The notes: generated from the sequence alone by a model not told the origin. DNA of 64,000 nucleotides from Zhongshania sp. R06B22 (GCF_040892595.1 NZ_JBFRYB010000001.1:62001-126000); one strand, 5' to 3'; positions 1 through 11,482 are shown, counted from the stretch's first letter. Made by a program: numbers and translations.

Positions 1-1
1 C

Positions 2-568
2 CTGACTGGCGACAGCACAGCCCTTAGTAATGGCATTGCCTTCGCCGACCGCTCAGGTGGCAATTTATCTCGGCCCCACTATCCAGATGGCATCGATGCC
101 AACGGCCCCGGCCCCTTTAGCAAACCCGCCGGCGAGTGGAGCCCATTTTCAACAGGCTTACAGCTAGACTTAAGTTTTAATGGCATCGTTAGCCACCTCC
201 TGTATTTGATGGGCGGCGCCCAAGATGTTGGCAAAAACTGCGTGGGTTTGGCGTTTGCGGGCACCACCAGTTCGGCGGCGCCGCGCCTTGCCAACGGCAT
301 TCAAATATTCCCCGGTAGTGTGCCCATCTATCGCGGCAATCAATTAATCGGCGGTATTGGTGTTTCAGGAGACGGCGTCGATCAAGACGATATGATTGCC
401 TTCTTAGGTTTACATCAGGCAGGTGAAATTCTCGGCACAGTAAACAATGCGCCAATAGCAATAAGGGCCGATCAACTAAGCCCTGGCGGCCAGCGCTTGC
501 GCTACATCAACTGTCCGCAAAGTCCTTTTAACAATAGTGATGAACAAAATGTTTGCGCTGGAAAATAA
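2..568 (+). CDS. GlcG/HbpS-like (DUF336) heme-binding-type protein, C-terminal part
   Basis: The gene is open at the left edge of the window and only its last 188 codons are present. The visible part ends with a stretch typical of the GlcG/HbpS (DUF336) fold: a Gly/Ala-rich segment, then PGSVPIYRG, then GGIGVSGDGVDQDD, followed by a helix. Members of this family bind heme or act as small-molecule sensors, so a heme-related role next to multiheme cytochromes is reasonable but inferred. The visible C-terminus has extra residues with two cysteines. Its stop codon lies inside the following barrel gene (29-nt overlap), which suggests translational coupling. The N-terminus, any signal peptide and the full domain order cannot be seen. 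Confidence 0.75.
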   Translation: MTGDSTALSNGIAFADRSGGNLSRPHYPDGIDANGPGPFSKPAGEWSPFSTGLQLDLSFNGIVSHLLYLMGGAQDVGKNCVGLAFAGTTSSAAPRLANGIQIFPGSVPIYRGNQLIGGIGVSGDGVDQDDMIAFLGLHQAGEILGTVNNAPIAIRADQLSPGGQRLRYINCPQSPFNNSDEQNVCAGK

Positions 569-2363
569 ACAAGCGCGAGCATCGCGCGCTTCATACTGGC
601 GGCTGTCATCCTGCCTAGGTGCCTTACTGTGGCTTGGGGCCAGCGCTCCGCTATTGGCGCAAACTGATACCGCGGAAAACCTGAGCGCCGTTGATTGCCC
701 TAGCGATGCCAGCATCACCAAGCGTCGGGTACCAGGCATGCCGATTAAGTGCGTAGCTAAAGAAGCCCGCAAGCCCAGCATTCCTGTTCCCAGCCTTAAG
801 GATTACAGCCCCGCGATAGCCATTCCCGATCGCTGGCGCATCGTTGAATCGCTGGGCTATGAAAACAACTGGTACGATCCCTATAATCGCAATACCTTAA
901 AAGCCGACACGCCAATTCACGATGATTGGTTTTTCAATTTAAGTATCATTGCCGATACTGTTTTTGAATATCGCGACGTCCCCACCCCCGTCGGTCTGCA
1001 ATCCAGCGCCAATGCCGGCGACTTAGATTTATACGGCGGCAGCAAACAATCGCAATTCATTGAAAATCTCGCCGTTGAATTAGTGTATTACAAAGGCGAT
1101 ACCGTGTTTCGCCCACCGGATTACGAATTTCGATTCACCCCAGTATTTAATTACAACGCCACCAAATTAGAAGAAATTCTCGGCGTGGATGTTAATCCTG
1201 CTCAAGGGAAAACTCGCTACCAGGATTTTGCCGGCGTACAAGCTGCGTTTGTCGATGTGCATTTACGCAATGTGTCTGACAATTACGACTTCGACAGTAT
1301 CCGCTTTGGCATTCAACCCTTTAACGCGGATTTCCGTGGTTTTCTATTTCAAGAAAATCAATTAGGTCTGCGACTTTTCGGCACGCGCAATAATAATATT
1401 ATTCAATACAATCTTGCGTGGTTTAGGCGTTTAGAAAAAGACACCAATAGCGGTTTAAACAATATTGGAGAAACGCCGCGCAACGATGATATTTTTGTCG
1501 CCAATCTTTATTGGCAAGACCTATTCGTCCTTGGCCACACTAGCCAATTTACAGTCTTGTATAACCGCAACCGAGAAAAGGATTTTTTCTTCGATAAAAA
1601 TGGCGTTATCCAGCGTCCCGCATCGATAGGGGCAGAGCGTCCACGGCAGTACGATGTGGTCTATTTTGGTATGAATAGCGACGGCCACCTTGGTCGCCTC
1701 AATATCACTAGCGCCTTTTACTACGCCCTTGGCAAGCAAGAGAATGCCCCACTCAGCGATACCAAGACTGATATTTCAGCCTACTTCGCAGCAGCGGAGC
1801 TGTCCTTTGACCAAGACTGGATACGCTGGCGGGCTTCGTTTTTATACGCTAGCGGTGACGATGATCCCTACGACGATATAGAAACCGGCTTCGACGCCAT
1901 TGTCGAAAACCCCCTGTTTGCCGGTGCCGACACCAGCTATTGGATACGCCAAGCGGTGCCGCTCATTGGCGGCGGCAAAGTGGCGCTGTCGAGTCGCAAT
2001 GGCGTCTTAAATAATTTGCGCTCTTCTAAAGAGCATGGCCAATCCAATTTCACCAACCCTGGCACCGTGCTACTTGGCATTGGCGCTGATTTTGATGTGC
2101 TACCTGAACTGCGTATCAGTCTTAATGCCAATCAACTTTGGTTCGACAATACCAGCAGTGTCGAGGTTGCTCGCCAGCAGGCAGGCATCTCAAAAGAGAT
2201 CGGCCAAGATTTATCTATCGCGACTATTTATCGTCCCTTTATGAGTCAAAACATTGTGCTGCGACTTTCCTATGCAGTGCTCTTACCCGGCGAAGCTTAT
2301 CAACAATTATATTCAGACCACTCTCAACAATCGGTGCTTTTTAATGCAATCTTCACCTACTAA
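540..2363 (+). CDS. Outer-membrane beta-barrel protein of a cytochrome operon
   Basis: A 607-residue secreted protein. A signal peptide with a hydrophobic core (SSCLGALLWLGASAPLLAQ) is followed by a short periplasmic segment with two cysteines 17 residues apart. The rest consists of alternating polar/hydrophobic strands rich in aromatic residues and Asn/Asp turns. It ends in FNAIFTY, an aromatic C-terminus as expected for outer-membrane insertion. ATG at 540 is chosen; a GTG lies three bases upstream, and neither has a clear Shine-Dalgarno, fitting translational coupling with the previous gene. It overlaps the next (decaheme) gene by 20 nt. By context it may be the porin sheath of a porin-cytochrome electron conduit. 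I do not recognise it as a canonical MtrB, and it lacks MtrB's N-terminal CxxC. Confidence 0.8.
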   Translation: MNKMFALENKQARASRASYWRLSSCLGALLWLGASAPLLAQTDTAENLSAVDCPSDASITKRRVPGMPIKCVAKEARKPSIPVPSLKDYSPAIAIPDRWRIVESLGYENNWYDPYNRNTLKADTPIHDDWFFNLSIIADTVFEYRDVPTPVGLQSSANAGDLDLYGGSKQSQFIENLAVELVYYKGDTVFRPPDYEFRFTPVFNYNATKLEEILGVDVNPAQGKTRYQDFAGVQAAFVDVHLRNVSDNYDFDSIRFGIQPFNADFRGFLFQENQLGLRLFGTRNNNIIQYNLAWFRRLEKDTNSGLNNIGETPRNDDIFVANLYWQDLFVLGHTSQFTVLYNRNREKDFFFDKNGVIQRPASIGAERPRQYDVVYFGMNSDGHLGRLNITSAFYYALGKQENAPLSDTKTDISAYFAAAELSFDQDWIRWRASFLYASGDDDPYDDIETGFDAIVENPLFAGADTSYWIRQAVPLIGGGKVALSSRNGVLNNLRSSKEHGQSNFTNPGTVLLGIGADFDVLPELRISLNANQLWFDNTSSVEVARQQAGISKEIGQDLSIATIYRPFMSQNIVLRLSYAVLLPGEAYQQLYSDHSQQSVLFNAIFTY

Positions 2364-5300
2364 AACATCGATCATTACGCTACTGGCTTTATGCTGTTTG
2401 GCATTTTGTCAGCAGGCAGTGGCCTCAGGTGGTGAGCATGAAGTTGCACGGGTCTATCACACCGCACCATCCGCACCTGCGTTTCAAACCCTCGTGGATG
2501 TAGAGCAAAAAAGCGCCGGTTGCGTGAGCTGTCACCGCCAAAGTGACAGCCATAATATGCATAACAACCCAGCGATTAATTTAGGGTGTGTGGACTGCCA
2601 TGGCGGCGACGCTAGCATTAGCTTCGCAAAAGACGCCCCTCTCGACCCGGCGCTAATGCTGCCACTACTGGAAAAAGCCCACGTCTTACCGCGCTTTCCA
2701 GACAGCTGGCACTGGCCCAACTCCGCCAACCCCGAGCGCACGTATACCTTGCTCAATAAAGAGGCCCCGGAATATATTCGCTTTGTGAATCCCGGCGACT
2801 TTCGGGTGGCGGGCGAAGCCTGCGGCGCCTGCCATCAAAAAATCATTGAAGCCTCTACCCGCAGCCTACATGGCACCGGCGCCATGTTCTGGGCAGCGGC
2901 AGCATACAATAACGGCATACTGCCCTATAAACGCTCCATTCTCGGTGAAGCCTATACCCGCGACGGCAAAGCCGCATCGATAAAGGCAGCCATAAAACCC
3001 ACTCCAGAAATGGCGGAGATGGGTATTCTCGACCAAATATTCCCCCTGCCGGCGTGGGAAACTGTCAAGCCTGGTGATGTATTCCGTGTCTTTGAGCGCG
3101 GTGGTCGCAATATTGTCAATCTGTTTCCGGAAACCGGTATACCCAACGCACTTGGGCAACTGCAACGCCTAGAAGAACCCGGCAGACCTGATATCAAACA
3201 ATCTAATCGCGGCCCCGGTACCGGCGGACGAATTTCTGTCCCACTTATCAATATGACCAAGACCCGCCTCAACGATCCGCTATTTTGGTTTATGGGCACC
3301 AATGACCAGCCCGGCGATTATCGCAGCTCAGGCTGCACTGGCTGCCATGTGGTCTATGCCAATGACCGCGAGCCATTACACTCAGGACCGTACGCCGCCT
3401 TTGGCAATACCGGCAAAAGCCAGAGTATTGATCCGACCATAGATAAGTCGGCCTCGGGCCACCCTATCGAGCATCGCTTCACCCGCGCGATCCCAACCAG
3501 TCAGTGTATGGTCTGCCATATGCATCAGCCCAATATGTTCGTTAATTCCTTTTTGGGTTACACCATGTGGGACTATGAATCCGACGCCCCGCATATGTGG
3601 CCCAAAGAACAGCAGTATCCCGACGCGGCCACCAAGCGCAAGATATTGGATCGCAACCCCGAGGGCGCCGCACCCAAGGGCAAATGGGCGGACGTCGATT
3701 TTCTTAAAGACGTATCCAAGCTCAATCCCGAATTAGACGACACCCAGTTCGCCGACTATCACGGTCACGGCTGGAATTTCCGCGCCGTATTTAAACGCGA
3801 TCGCGACGGTAATTTGCTCGACGGTGAAAATAATATTGTCAGTGATGAAGACCCCGAAAAATTCGATAAAGCGGTGCACATGCGCTCGATTCATGCCGAA
3901 GTCGGCATGCACTGCGTAGATTGTCATTTCAACCAAGACAACCACGGCAATGGCCATATGTATGGTGAGGTTGCGGCAGCGGTAGAAATAAGCTGTGTGG
4001 ATTGCCACGGCACGGCAAGCAAATATCCAGACTTACTGCCCTCTGGCCCCGCCAGCAATGCCAGCACCACGGATTTAAGCTTACTGCGTAATCCCGATGG
4101 TCGCCGCCGCTTTGAATGGGTAGATGGCAAGCTCATGCAGCGCTCCATGCTCAACCCCGATCTTGAGTGGACACTGTCTCTGGTTAAGGATTCGGTGAAT
4201 TCTCAACATGCTAGCTACAACCCCAAGGCCGCTCGCGCGAAGTTAATGTCTAAAGATCCCAAGACCCAACATTGGGGCAGCGATGTCGACCCAGATACGG
4301 CGGCGCATAATTTTGAAGAGGTGGAGTGCTACGCCTGCCATACTTCCTGGACAACCAGCTGCGGCGGCTGCCATCTGCCAATACAGGCAAATGAGAAATC
4401 TGAGCGTCACCATTTTGAGGGCGGTGAATCTCGCAACTTTGCCACCTACAATCCCCAGGTTGCTCGTGATCAGATCTTTATGCTGGGTAAACGCGCGCCC
4501 TACAAAGGTGGTAAATATGCGCCGGTGCGATCCTCATCAGCCTTAGTACTGTCGTCTACTAATGCCAACCGCGAACGCATATATGTGCAGCAAGCGCCAA
4601 TATCTGCCAGCGGGTTTAGCTCCCAAGCCTTTAATCCGCACTTTCCTCATACTGTGCGTAAAACCGAAACCAAAACCTGTAGCGACTGTCATTTGTCAGC
4701 AGAAAAAGACAATAACGCGATCATCGCCCAAACCTTAACCTTGGGTACTAAATTCATCGATTTCATTGGCCGCAATGTGTGGTTGGGTGAAGAGGATAAT
4801 ATTGAGGCTATTGCAGTAACCGAGTGGGACGAACCCCAAGCGGTCATCGGCAGCTATCTGCATCGCTATGCCTACCCAGACTTTTTTGCTGCTCACCAAG
4901 CCCAGAAACAGCAACTACAAACCTCACACGAACACAGCGCTGACCGCAGTCAGTGTCTGCAACTTCGCGGTGAGTATTTATTTGTTGCCGACGGCAAAGC
5001 AGGATTCAGAGTCTTAGATGTGGCCTCGGTTGAAAACAAGGGCATCTCGCAACGCTTAATCACCGCACCTTTTAGTGCGCTCGGTCACGATGCAAAAGTC
5101 GCCACTAAAAATGCCAGCTGTGTTGCGCTCCCCAGCATTCAGCCCATTGCCCCAGAACGTAATCAGGGCGACTTAATGCGAGTAGACAACAAGGAGCAAG
5201 CCTTTCACCCGCTTTATAATTACGCCTATATTACCGACACCGAAGAGGGTCTAATTGTCGTCGACGTCAACACTTTTGCCGACGGCAAACCCCGCAATAA

Positions 5301-6102
5301 CTTTATAAAAGCGGCGCTGCGCTGGCACGCCGGCGGAGCGTTAAAGGGAGCGCGTCATATTACAATTGGCGGTCACTATCTTTACATCATCGCCGATGCG
5401 GGCTTGCTGGTAATAGATATAAACTCGCCCTTAGAACCAAAGCTACTGCATACCATTGCACTCAATGACGGCCGCGCCTCCGCGCTGCAATTCCGCTATT
5501 TGTTTGTGACCGATGCCGACGGCATCAAACTGGTCGACGTCACCCTACCAGAGAAAGCCCATTTATTACCCGAGTTCACCCTGCCGCTTGCTGATGCCCA
5601 AAAAATCAGTCTGGCTAGGGGTTACGCCTACGTAGCAGCAGGACAGCAAGGTCTTGCCATCATAAACATCGAGCGCCCGGAAAAAATGCGTTTACTGCAA
5701 AGCTATAATGGCGAAGGTCACTTGCAAGACAGCAGAGATGTGGTCATTGGCACCACTAACGCGTCATTATTTGCCTATGTCGCTGATGCAAAAACCGGAC
5801 TGAACGTTATCCAACTAAGCTCACCAGACTTACAGCCAAAGTTTTACGGCTTTAACCCCGAACCAAAACCGCTTTGGATTGCCGGCAAGCAAACCGCCAG
5901 TCCCGCATTAAGTTTGTCGCGGGGATTGGCCCGAGATCGTGCGGTGGACGAAAGTGGCGGTCAGATCGCGGTATTTGGACGACGCGGTGCGCGGCCAATG
6001 AATTTACAAGAAATGCACAAACTGTATTTAGATAAAAATGGCGAACCTTGGTTTGTGGAAGATACACCGAGCAAATCAGGATCCGGAGCGAAGCATGAAT
6101 AA
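2344..6102 (+). CDS. Secreted decaheme cytochrome c fused to an LVIVD-repeat domain
   Basis: A 1252-residue protein starting at ATG 2344, directly before a Sec signal peptide (hydrophobic core IITLLALCCLAFC, cleavage after AVA). It holds ten CxxCH heme-attachment motifs, with first cysteines near residues 60, 82, 160, 331, 388, 524, 551, 662, 673 and 779. From about residue 870 to 1190 there are at least six repeats of the LVIVD type, such as YLFVADGKAGFRVLDV, YLYIIADAGLLVIDI and YAYVAAGQQGLAIINI, which probably fold as a beta-propeller. Heme motifs and repeats share one uninterrupted frame. It overlaps the barrel gene upstream by 20 nt and the pentaheme gene downstream by 8 nt. The protein probably carries electrons in the periplasm or across or outside the outer membrane; the propeller may bind a partner or substrate. 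The electron donor and acceptor are unknown. Confidence 0.9.
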   Translation: MQSSPTKTSIITLLALCCLAFCQQAVASGGEHEVARVYHTAPSAPAFQTLVDVEQKSAGCVSCHRQSDSHNMHNNPAINLGCVDCHGGDASISFAKDAPLDPALMLPLLEKAHVLPRFPDSWHWPNSANPERTYTLLNKEAPEYIRFVNPGDFRVAGEACGACHQKIIEASTRSLHGTGAMFWAAAAYNNGILPYKRSILGEAYTRDGKAASIKAAIKPTPEMAEMGILDQIFPLPAWETVKPGDVFRVFERGGRNIVNLFPETGIPNALGQLQRLEEPGRPDIKQSNRGPGTGGRISVPLINMTKTRLNDPLFWFMGTNDQPGDYRSSGCTGCHVVYANDREPLHSGPYAAFGNTGKSQSIDPTIDKSASGHPIEHRFTRAIPTSQCMVCHMHQPNMFVNSFLGYTMWDYESDAPHMWPKEQQYPDAATKRKILDRNPEGAAPKGKWADVDFLKDVSKLNPELDDTQFADYHGHGWNFRAVFKRDRDGNLLDGENNIVSDEDPEKFDKAVHMRSIHAEVGMHCVDCHFNQDNHGNGHMYGEVAAAVEISCVDCHGTASKYPDLLPSGPASNASTTDLSLLRNPDGRRRFEWVDGKLMQRSMLNPDLEWTLSLVKDSVNSQHASYNPKAARAKLMSKDPKTQHWGSDVDPDTAAHNFEEVECYACHTSWTTSCGGCHLPIQANEKSERHHFEGGESRNFATYNPQVARDQIFMLGKRAPYKGGKYAPVRSSSALVLSSTNANRERIYVQQAPISASGFSSQAFNPHFPHTVRKTETKTCSDCHLSAEKDNNAIIAQTLTLGTKFIDFIGRNVWLGEEDNIEAIAVTEWDEPQAVIGSYLHRYAYPDFFAAHQAQKQQLQTSHEHSADRSQCLQLRGEYLFVADGKAGFRVLDVASVENKGISQRLITAPFSALGHDAKVATKNASCVALPSIQPIAPERNQGDLMRVDNKEQAFHPLYNYAYITDTEEGLIVVDVNTFADGKPRNNFIKAALRWHAGGALKGARHITIGGHYLYIIADAGLLVIDINSPLEPKLLHTIALNDGRASALQFRYLFVTDADGIKLVDVTLPEKAHLLPEFTLPLADAQKISLARGYAYVAAGQQGLAIINIERPEKMRLLQSYNGEGHLQDSRDVVIGTTNASLFAYVADAKTGLNVIQLSSPDLQPKFYGFNPEPKPLWIAGKQTASPALSLSRGLARDRAVDESGGQIAVFGRRGARPMNLQEMHKLYLDKNGEPWFVEDTPSKSGSGAKHE

Positions 6103-7486
6103 AACTAAGCAGCTCAGGCTTAATCACAGCGCCCCGTGGCTAGGGCTTTGCTTACTTGCAATGCTTTGCTTTAAGCCAGGCTTGCTAAACGCGGCCGAGG
6201 TAAGCCCGAACGCCGGTGCAACTAACAGTACCGAGACTAGCACTGAGGCCATGCACTTGGGTGTAGCCAGTTGTGCAAACAGTGTATGTCACGGCCGAGC
6301 AGCGGCGGTTGAACACGGCAATGTATTACAGAATGAATATCGCACCTGGGCGAAGTACGATAGTCACTCACGCGCCTATGCCATTTTGAAAAACGCCGAC
6401 TCAAAACGCATCGCCGCCAATATGGGCATTAAAGACGCGAGCACGGCGGCGGAATGTTTAGCCTGCCACGCCGACACCACGCCAGCCAACTTGCAGGGCC
6501 CTAAGTTCCATATCTCGGATGGTATTGGCTGCGAAGTCTGTCACGGTGGCGCAGAAAACTGGATAGACTCCCATTACGGCGCTAATACCAGCTCAGCTGC
6601 AGACAATGCCATCGCTAGGCATCAAGCAAATTTAAAGAATGGCTTATCGCCAACCGAAGACCCTGCCTTTGCAGCCAAGTTATGTCAATCATGCCACCTT
6701 GGTAATACCAATCAACTCGCCACTCATGAAATGATGGCCGCTGGCCATCCTCGCCTACGATTTGAATTAGACACATGGCTGGCACTAATGCCACCCCACC
6801 ATAGCGACGATGCTGACTATCATCGCCGGGGAAAAAGTAGCTTGGCCACCACCCGCTGGCTAGAGGGCCGCATGCAGGCGGCGCAGGATTCACTCACGGT
6901 ACTAGAACAACACAGCATGCCACAGGGGCTATTTCCGGAATTGGCGGTATTCGACTGCCACTCCTGTCACCGCCCCATGGATACCAGCGTAAAACGCCCC
7001 CTTGCGGACAGGCAATTACTACCTGCAGGTGCAATTCGTATTAATGACAATGCGCTGCGTACGATTGCCACCTTGGTTTCGCTACGAAATGAAACCTTAG
7101 GACAGGAACTAACACTTGCGATTCGGCAGCTAAACCAATCAACCGTCCTCAGCAAACAAGCACTGCAAGCAAGCAGCCGTAAACTCATGACCTTAGTAGA
7201 AAAAGCGAGACAAAGCATTGATGATTCAGCTCTCAACGACAGTGAGCAACAGGCCATCACCATCGCTCTATTGAAGCAGGGTGCAAGTGGCGAGGTTCGA
7301 GACTACGCTGATGCAGAACAACTTTTCTTAGGATTACAAGTTCTCAGTTTTGACACAAAGAATCCGAAAAGCGGCGCGAAGCGCTATGATGAAATCTTTA
7401 CAGTTCTTAGCGATGAAAATAATTACACTCCACGTCGATTCAAAGCAGCAGTTCAAAAAACGCTAAAAGCTGCCACGGAGAACTAA
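6095..7486 (+). CDS. Multiheme cytochrome c554-like protein (five heme motifs)
   Basis: 463 residues; the start at ATG 6095 is preceded by GGAG and overlaps the decaheme gene by 8 nt. A signal peptide is followed by CANSVCH, an unusual CX4CH heme motif near residue 60. Four ordinary motifs follow: CLACH (121), CEVCH (146), CQSCH (197) and CHSCH (288). This spacing, together with AAGHPRLRFEL, is like the cytochrome c554 family. The last 150 residues are helical and lack heme motifs. It is probably a periplasmic electron carrier that passes electrons between the inner membrane pool and the decaheme protein. The physiological reaction cannot be deduced; hydroxylamine oxidation is not supported by any neighbour. 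Confidence 0.85.
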   Translation: MNKTKQLRLNHSAPWLGLCLLAMLCFKPGLLNAAEVSPNAGATNSTETSTEAMHLGVASCANSVCHGRAAAVEHGNVLQNEYRTWAKYDSHSRAYAILKNADSKRIAANMGIKDASTAAECLACHADTTPANLQGPKFHISDGIGCEVCHGGAENWIDSHYGANTSSAADNAIARHQANLKNGLSPTEDPAFAAKLCQSCHLGNTNQLATHEMMAAGHPRLRFELDTWLALMPPHHSDDADYHRRGKSSLATTRWLEGRMQAAQDSLTVLEQHSMPQGLFPELAVFDCHSCHRPMDTSVKRPLADRQLLPAGAIRINDNALRTIATLVSLRNETLGQELTLAIRQLNQSTVLSKQALQASSRKLMTLVEKARQSIDDSALNDSEQQAITIALLKQGASGEVRDYADAEQLFLGLQVLSFDTKNPKSGAKRYDEIFTVLSDENNYTPRRFKAAVQKTLKAATEN

Positions 7487-7489
7487 TGC

Positions 7490-8272
7490 ATGATTAGCAT
7501 TTTAGGCAAAAGTAATATCGCTCAACGCGCGACCAACGAGGATCGTTTCGTCGCCGACAGCAATTGGGGAATAGCACTGGTTGCCGATGGTATGGGTGGA
7601 CCCGCAGCGGGTGAAATTGCCGCCAGTATCGTCGCCAACCAAGTGACAGACCTACTAGACCAGGGAACTCCGCTCGCGGCTGCTGTGTATAGCGCGCATC
7701 AAGAAGTATTGCGCGCAGTAGAAGACGGACGTGGAAAAATCGGCATGGGCTCTACTGTCGTAGTAGCACACTTTAGTGGCCACCATTTTGAACTGGCATG
7801 GATTGGCGACAGTCGCGCCTATTTGTGGAATGGTGAACTACGTCAAATTAGCCGCGATCATTCGCAAGTTGAAGCCATGATGAGTCGCGGTGAAATAAGC
7901 TATAGCGAAGCCACAAGCCACCCCAATAAAAATATCATTACCCGTGCTATAGGCCATGGTAAATTTAACGAGCACGATATTCCTCTTATTAAAGGCGCGC
8001 TCTTTCACGGAGAAAAATTATTACTTTGCAGTGACGGTTTATATGATGCCGTAGCTGCCTGCGACATTGCGCGAGTAATGAACTCCGCGATTTCAAGTGA
8101 GCAGCAGCTCGACCAGTTGCTGGCAATTGCCCTGGCAAATAACGGCGCAGACAACATCACCGCGGTACTGGTTGATAGTGATGTGATACCTCAAGAAAAT
8201 GAGATCATACCGACACTACCGCTGGTGGCCATCGCGCGCATCGACGGTTTCACCGAACATTTCACAGCCTAA
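7490..8272 (+). CDS. PP2C/PPM-family serine/threonine protein phosphatase
   Basis: 260 residues with all the metal-binding motifs of bacterial Stp-type PPM phosphatases: TNEDRF near the N-terminus, VADGMGGPAAGE, GMGSTVVV, WIGDSRAYLW, ISRDHSQV, LLCSDGLYD and ADNITAVLV. It is about the usual length for the single-domain family, with no membrane segment. It starts 3 nt after the cytochrome stop and has CGGAG upstream, so it is probably cotranscribed with the cytochromes. It would remove phosphate from Ser/Thr residues in the cytoplasm, with the neighbouring FHA protein as a likely binding partner. No Ser/Thr kinase gene is visible in the window. Confidence 0.92.
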   Translation: MISILGKSNIAQRATNEDRFVADSNWGIALVADGMGGPAAGEIAASIVANQVTDLLDQGTPLAAAVYSAHQEVLRAVEDGRGKIGMGSTVVVAHFSGHHFELAWIGDSRAYLWNGELRQISRDHSQVEAMMSRGEISYSEATSHPNKNIITRAIGHGKFNEHDIPLIKGALFHGEKLLLCSDGLYDAVAACDIARVMNSAISSEQQLDQLLAIALANNGADNITAVLVDSDVIPQENEIIPTLPLVAIARIDGFTEHFTA

Positions 8273-8320
8273 TGAATATAAGCTCCACACTACATTATCG
8301 ATATTTAAAGGAAGCAGAAA

Positions 8321-9244
8321 ATGGCAAGCTTTAAACTACACGACACTGCCAGCGCCATTGACTATTTAATAACGGCGACAGAAACGTCGATTGGCCGCAG
8401 TCCAGAAAGTGACATTCGGCTGCTTAGCTCGAGTGTGTCTCGAAATCATGGCGTCCTAAAAATCAAAGACGACAATTTGAGCTTTGAAGACTTCGGCTCA
8501 AGTAACGGTACATACGTTAACACCATCAAAGTAGTGGGCGAGACGGCACTTAAAAACGGTGATGCTCTGCAGGTTGGGGACTTTGAATTAAAGGTTCTCC
8601 TAGAGACAGATGACGACGCAACCACCTTTAATAGCGACGATGACGCCACTCAAATTGGGGCCTACAGTCCACCGGAAATTGCACAGACGTCACCAGCAGC
8701 TGCGCCGGCTACGACCGCAGCGGAAGCAGACATCCCCGCAATGTGGTCGGAGAACGCCGGACTTGAGCAAGCATCTGGCACGATCTTTTTCTCTGAAGAC
8801 GCCGCCTCTGAAGCGAGTAAAAACTACCGCGATGGCAATTTAAATATTGCGCCAATAGGCGATACACCTCGTTTGATTGGCTTAAACCTCAGTATTCAAG
8901 GCGTCATCTATCAACTGGATACCGGCGTCACCAGTGTCTGGAAAATCGGTCGAGATCAACAACATGTCGATCTCTGGGTCTCTGAGTCAAGCGTCTCCGG
9001 GCTGCACGCCCAGTTAATTAACGAGGGACAGCGCTGGAAAGTCGTCAACTGGATGTCTACCAACGGCACCTTTGTTAACGAACTAAAGGGCTTATCCACC
9101 TACCTTAAAAATGGCGACATTATTCGTATGGGCATTGCCGAATTTGCCTTCGAGCTCCCGGCAGAGTCGCAAAAATCAGCGCCGAAGAGCACGGTAGAAA
9201 GTCCGAAGAAGAAAGGATTTTTTGCGCGCTTGTTTGGTAAATAG
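8321..9244 (+). CDS. Protein with two FHA domains
   Basis: 307 residues. FHA domain 1 spans about residues 15-90 and shows SIGRSPESDIRL, SVSRNHG and SSNGTYVN. FHA domain 2 spans about residues 190-285 and shows WKIGRDQQHVDLWV, SVSGLHA and STNGTFVN. The linker is acidic and rich in Ala/Thr, with a DDATTFNSDDDATQIG segment whose threonines may be phosphorylation sites. The tail is basic (KKKGFFARLFGK). FHA domains bind phosphothreonine. AAAGGAAG lies upstream of the ATG. It follows the phosphatase by 48 nt, and the pair probably forms a phospho-switch; what it controls is unknown, though the operon position suggests the cytochrome system or another secretion-linked process. Confidence 0.9.
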   Translation: MASFKLHDTASAIDYLITATETSIGRSPESDIRLLSSSVSRNHGVLKIKDDNLSFEDFGSSNGTYVNTIKVVGETALKNGDALQVGDFELKVLLETDDDATTFNSDDDATQIGAYSPPEIAQTSPAAAPATTAAEADIPAMWSENAGLEQASGTIFFSEDAASEASKNYRDGNLNIAPIGDTPRLIGLNLSIQGVIYQLDTGVTSVWKIGRDQQHVDLWVSESSVSGLHAQLINEGQRWKVVNWMSTNGTFVNELKGLSTYLKNGDIIRMGIAEFAFELPAESQKSAPKSTVESPKKKGFFARLFGK

Positions 9245-9253
9245 AAAAGCCCC

Positions 9254-9292
9254 CCCCTTACGTCCTCATCACTATGTTAGGGAAGTAAGGGG
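9254..9292 (+). terminator. Possible weak terminator after the FHA gene
   Basis: Arms CCCCTTAC and GTAAGGGG are perfectly complementary but separated by about 23 nt, and no T-run follows. It sits 10 nt after the FHA stop codon and before fadH, so it could end the cytochrome operon. The support is limited to the stem. Confidence 0.35.
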
Positions 9293-9349
9293 AAGCTAGC
9301 TTGCGACTTCTTCAAATATTGACACTGTTAACTTCAAGCGATATCTTGA

Positions 9350-11425
<2,076 letters not shown>

Positions 11426-11448
11426 AAGGTAATTTATCGGGATGGCGT

Positions 11449-11482
11449 GCGCTGTAGCGAGAGTAATGACTCACTACAGCGC
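11449..11482 (+). terminator. Hairpin after fadH, likely terminator
   Basis: Perfect 9-bp arms GCGCTGTAG and CTACAGCGC with a 16-nt loop; the loop contains a further GAG/CTC pairing. It lies 24 nt after the fadH stop and is followed by only a short T stretch (AGCTTTCT), so it is a moderate terminator candidate. Confidence 0.5.

Noticed and set aside
6095-7486. Assigning the c554-like protein to ammonia oxidation (HAO partner)
   Set aside because: No hydroxylamine oxidoreductase, ammonia monooxygenase or other nitrification gene is nearby; family resemblance alone is not enough.
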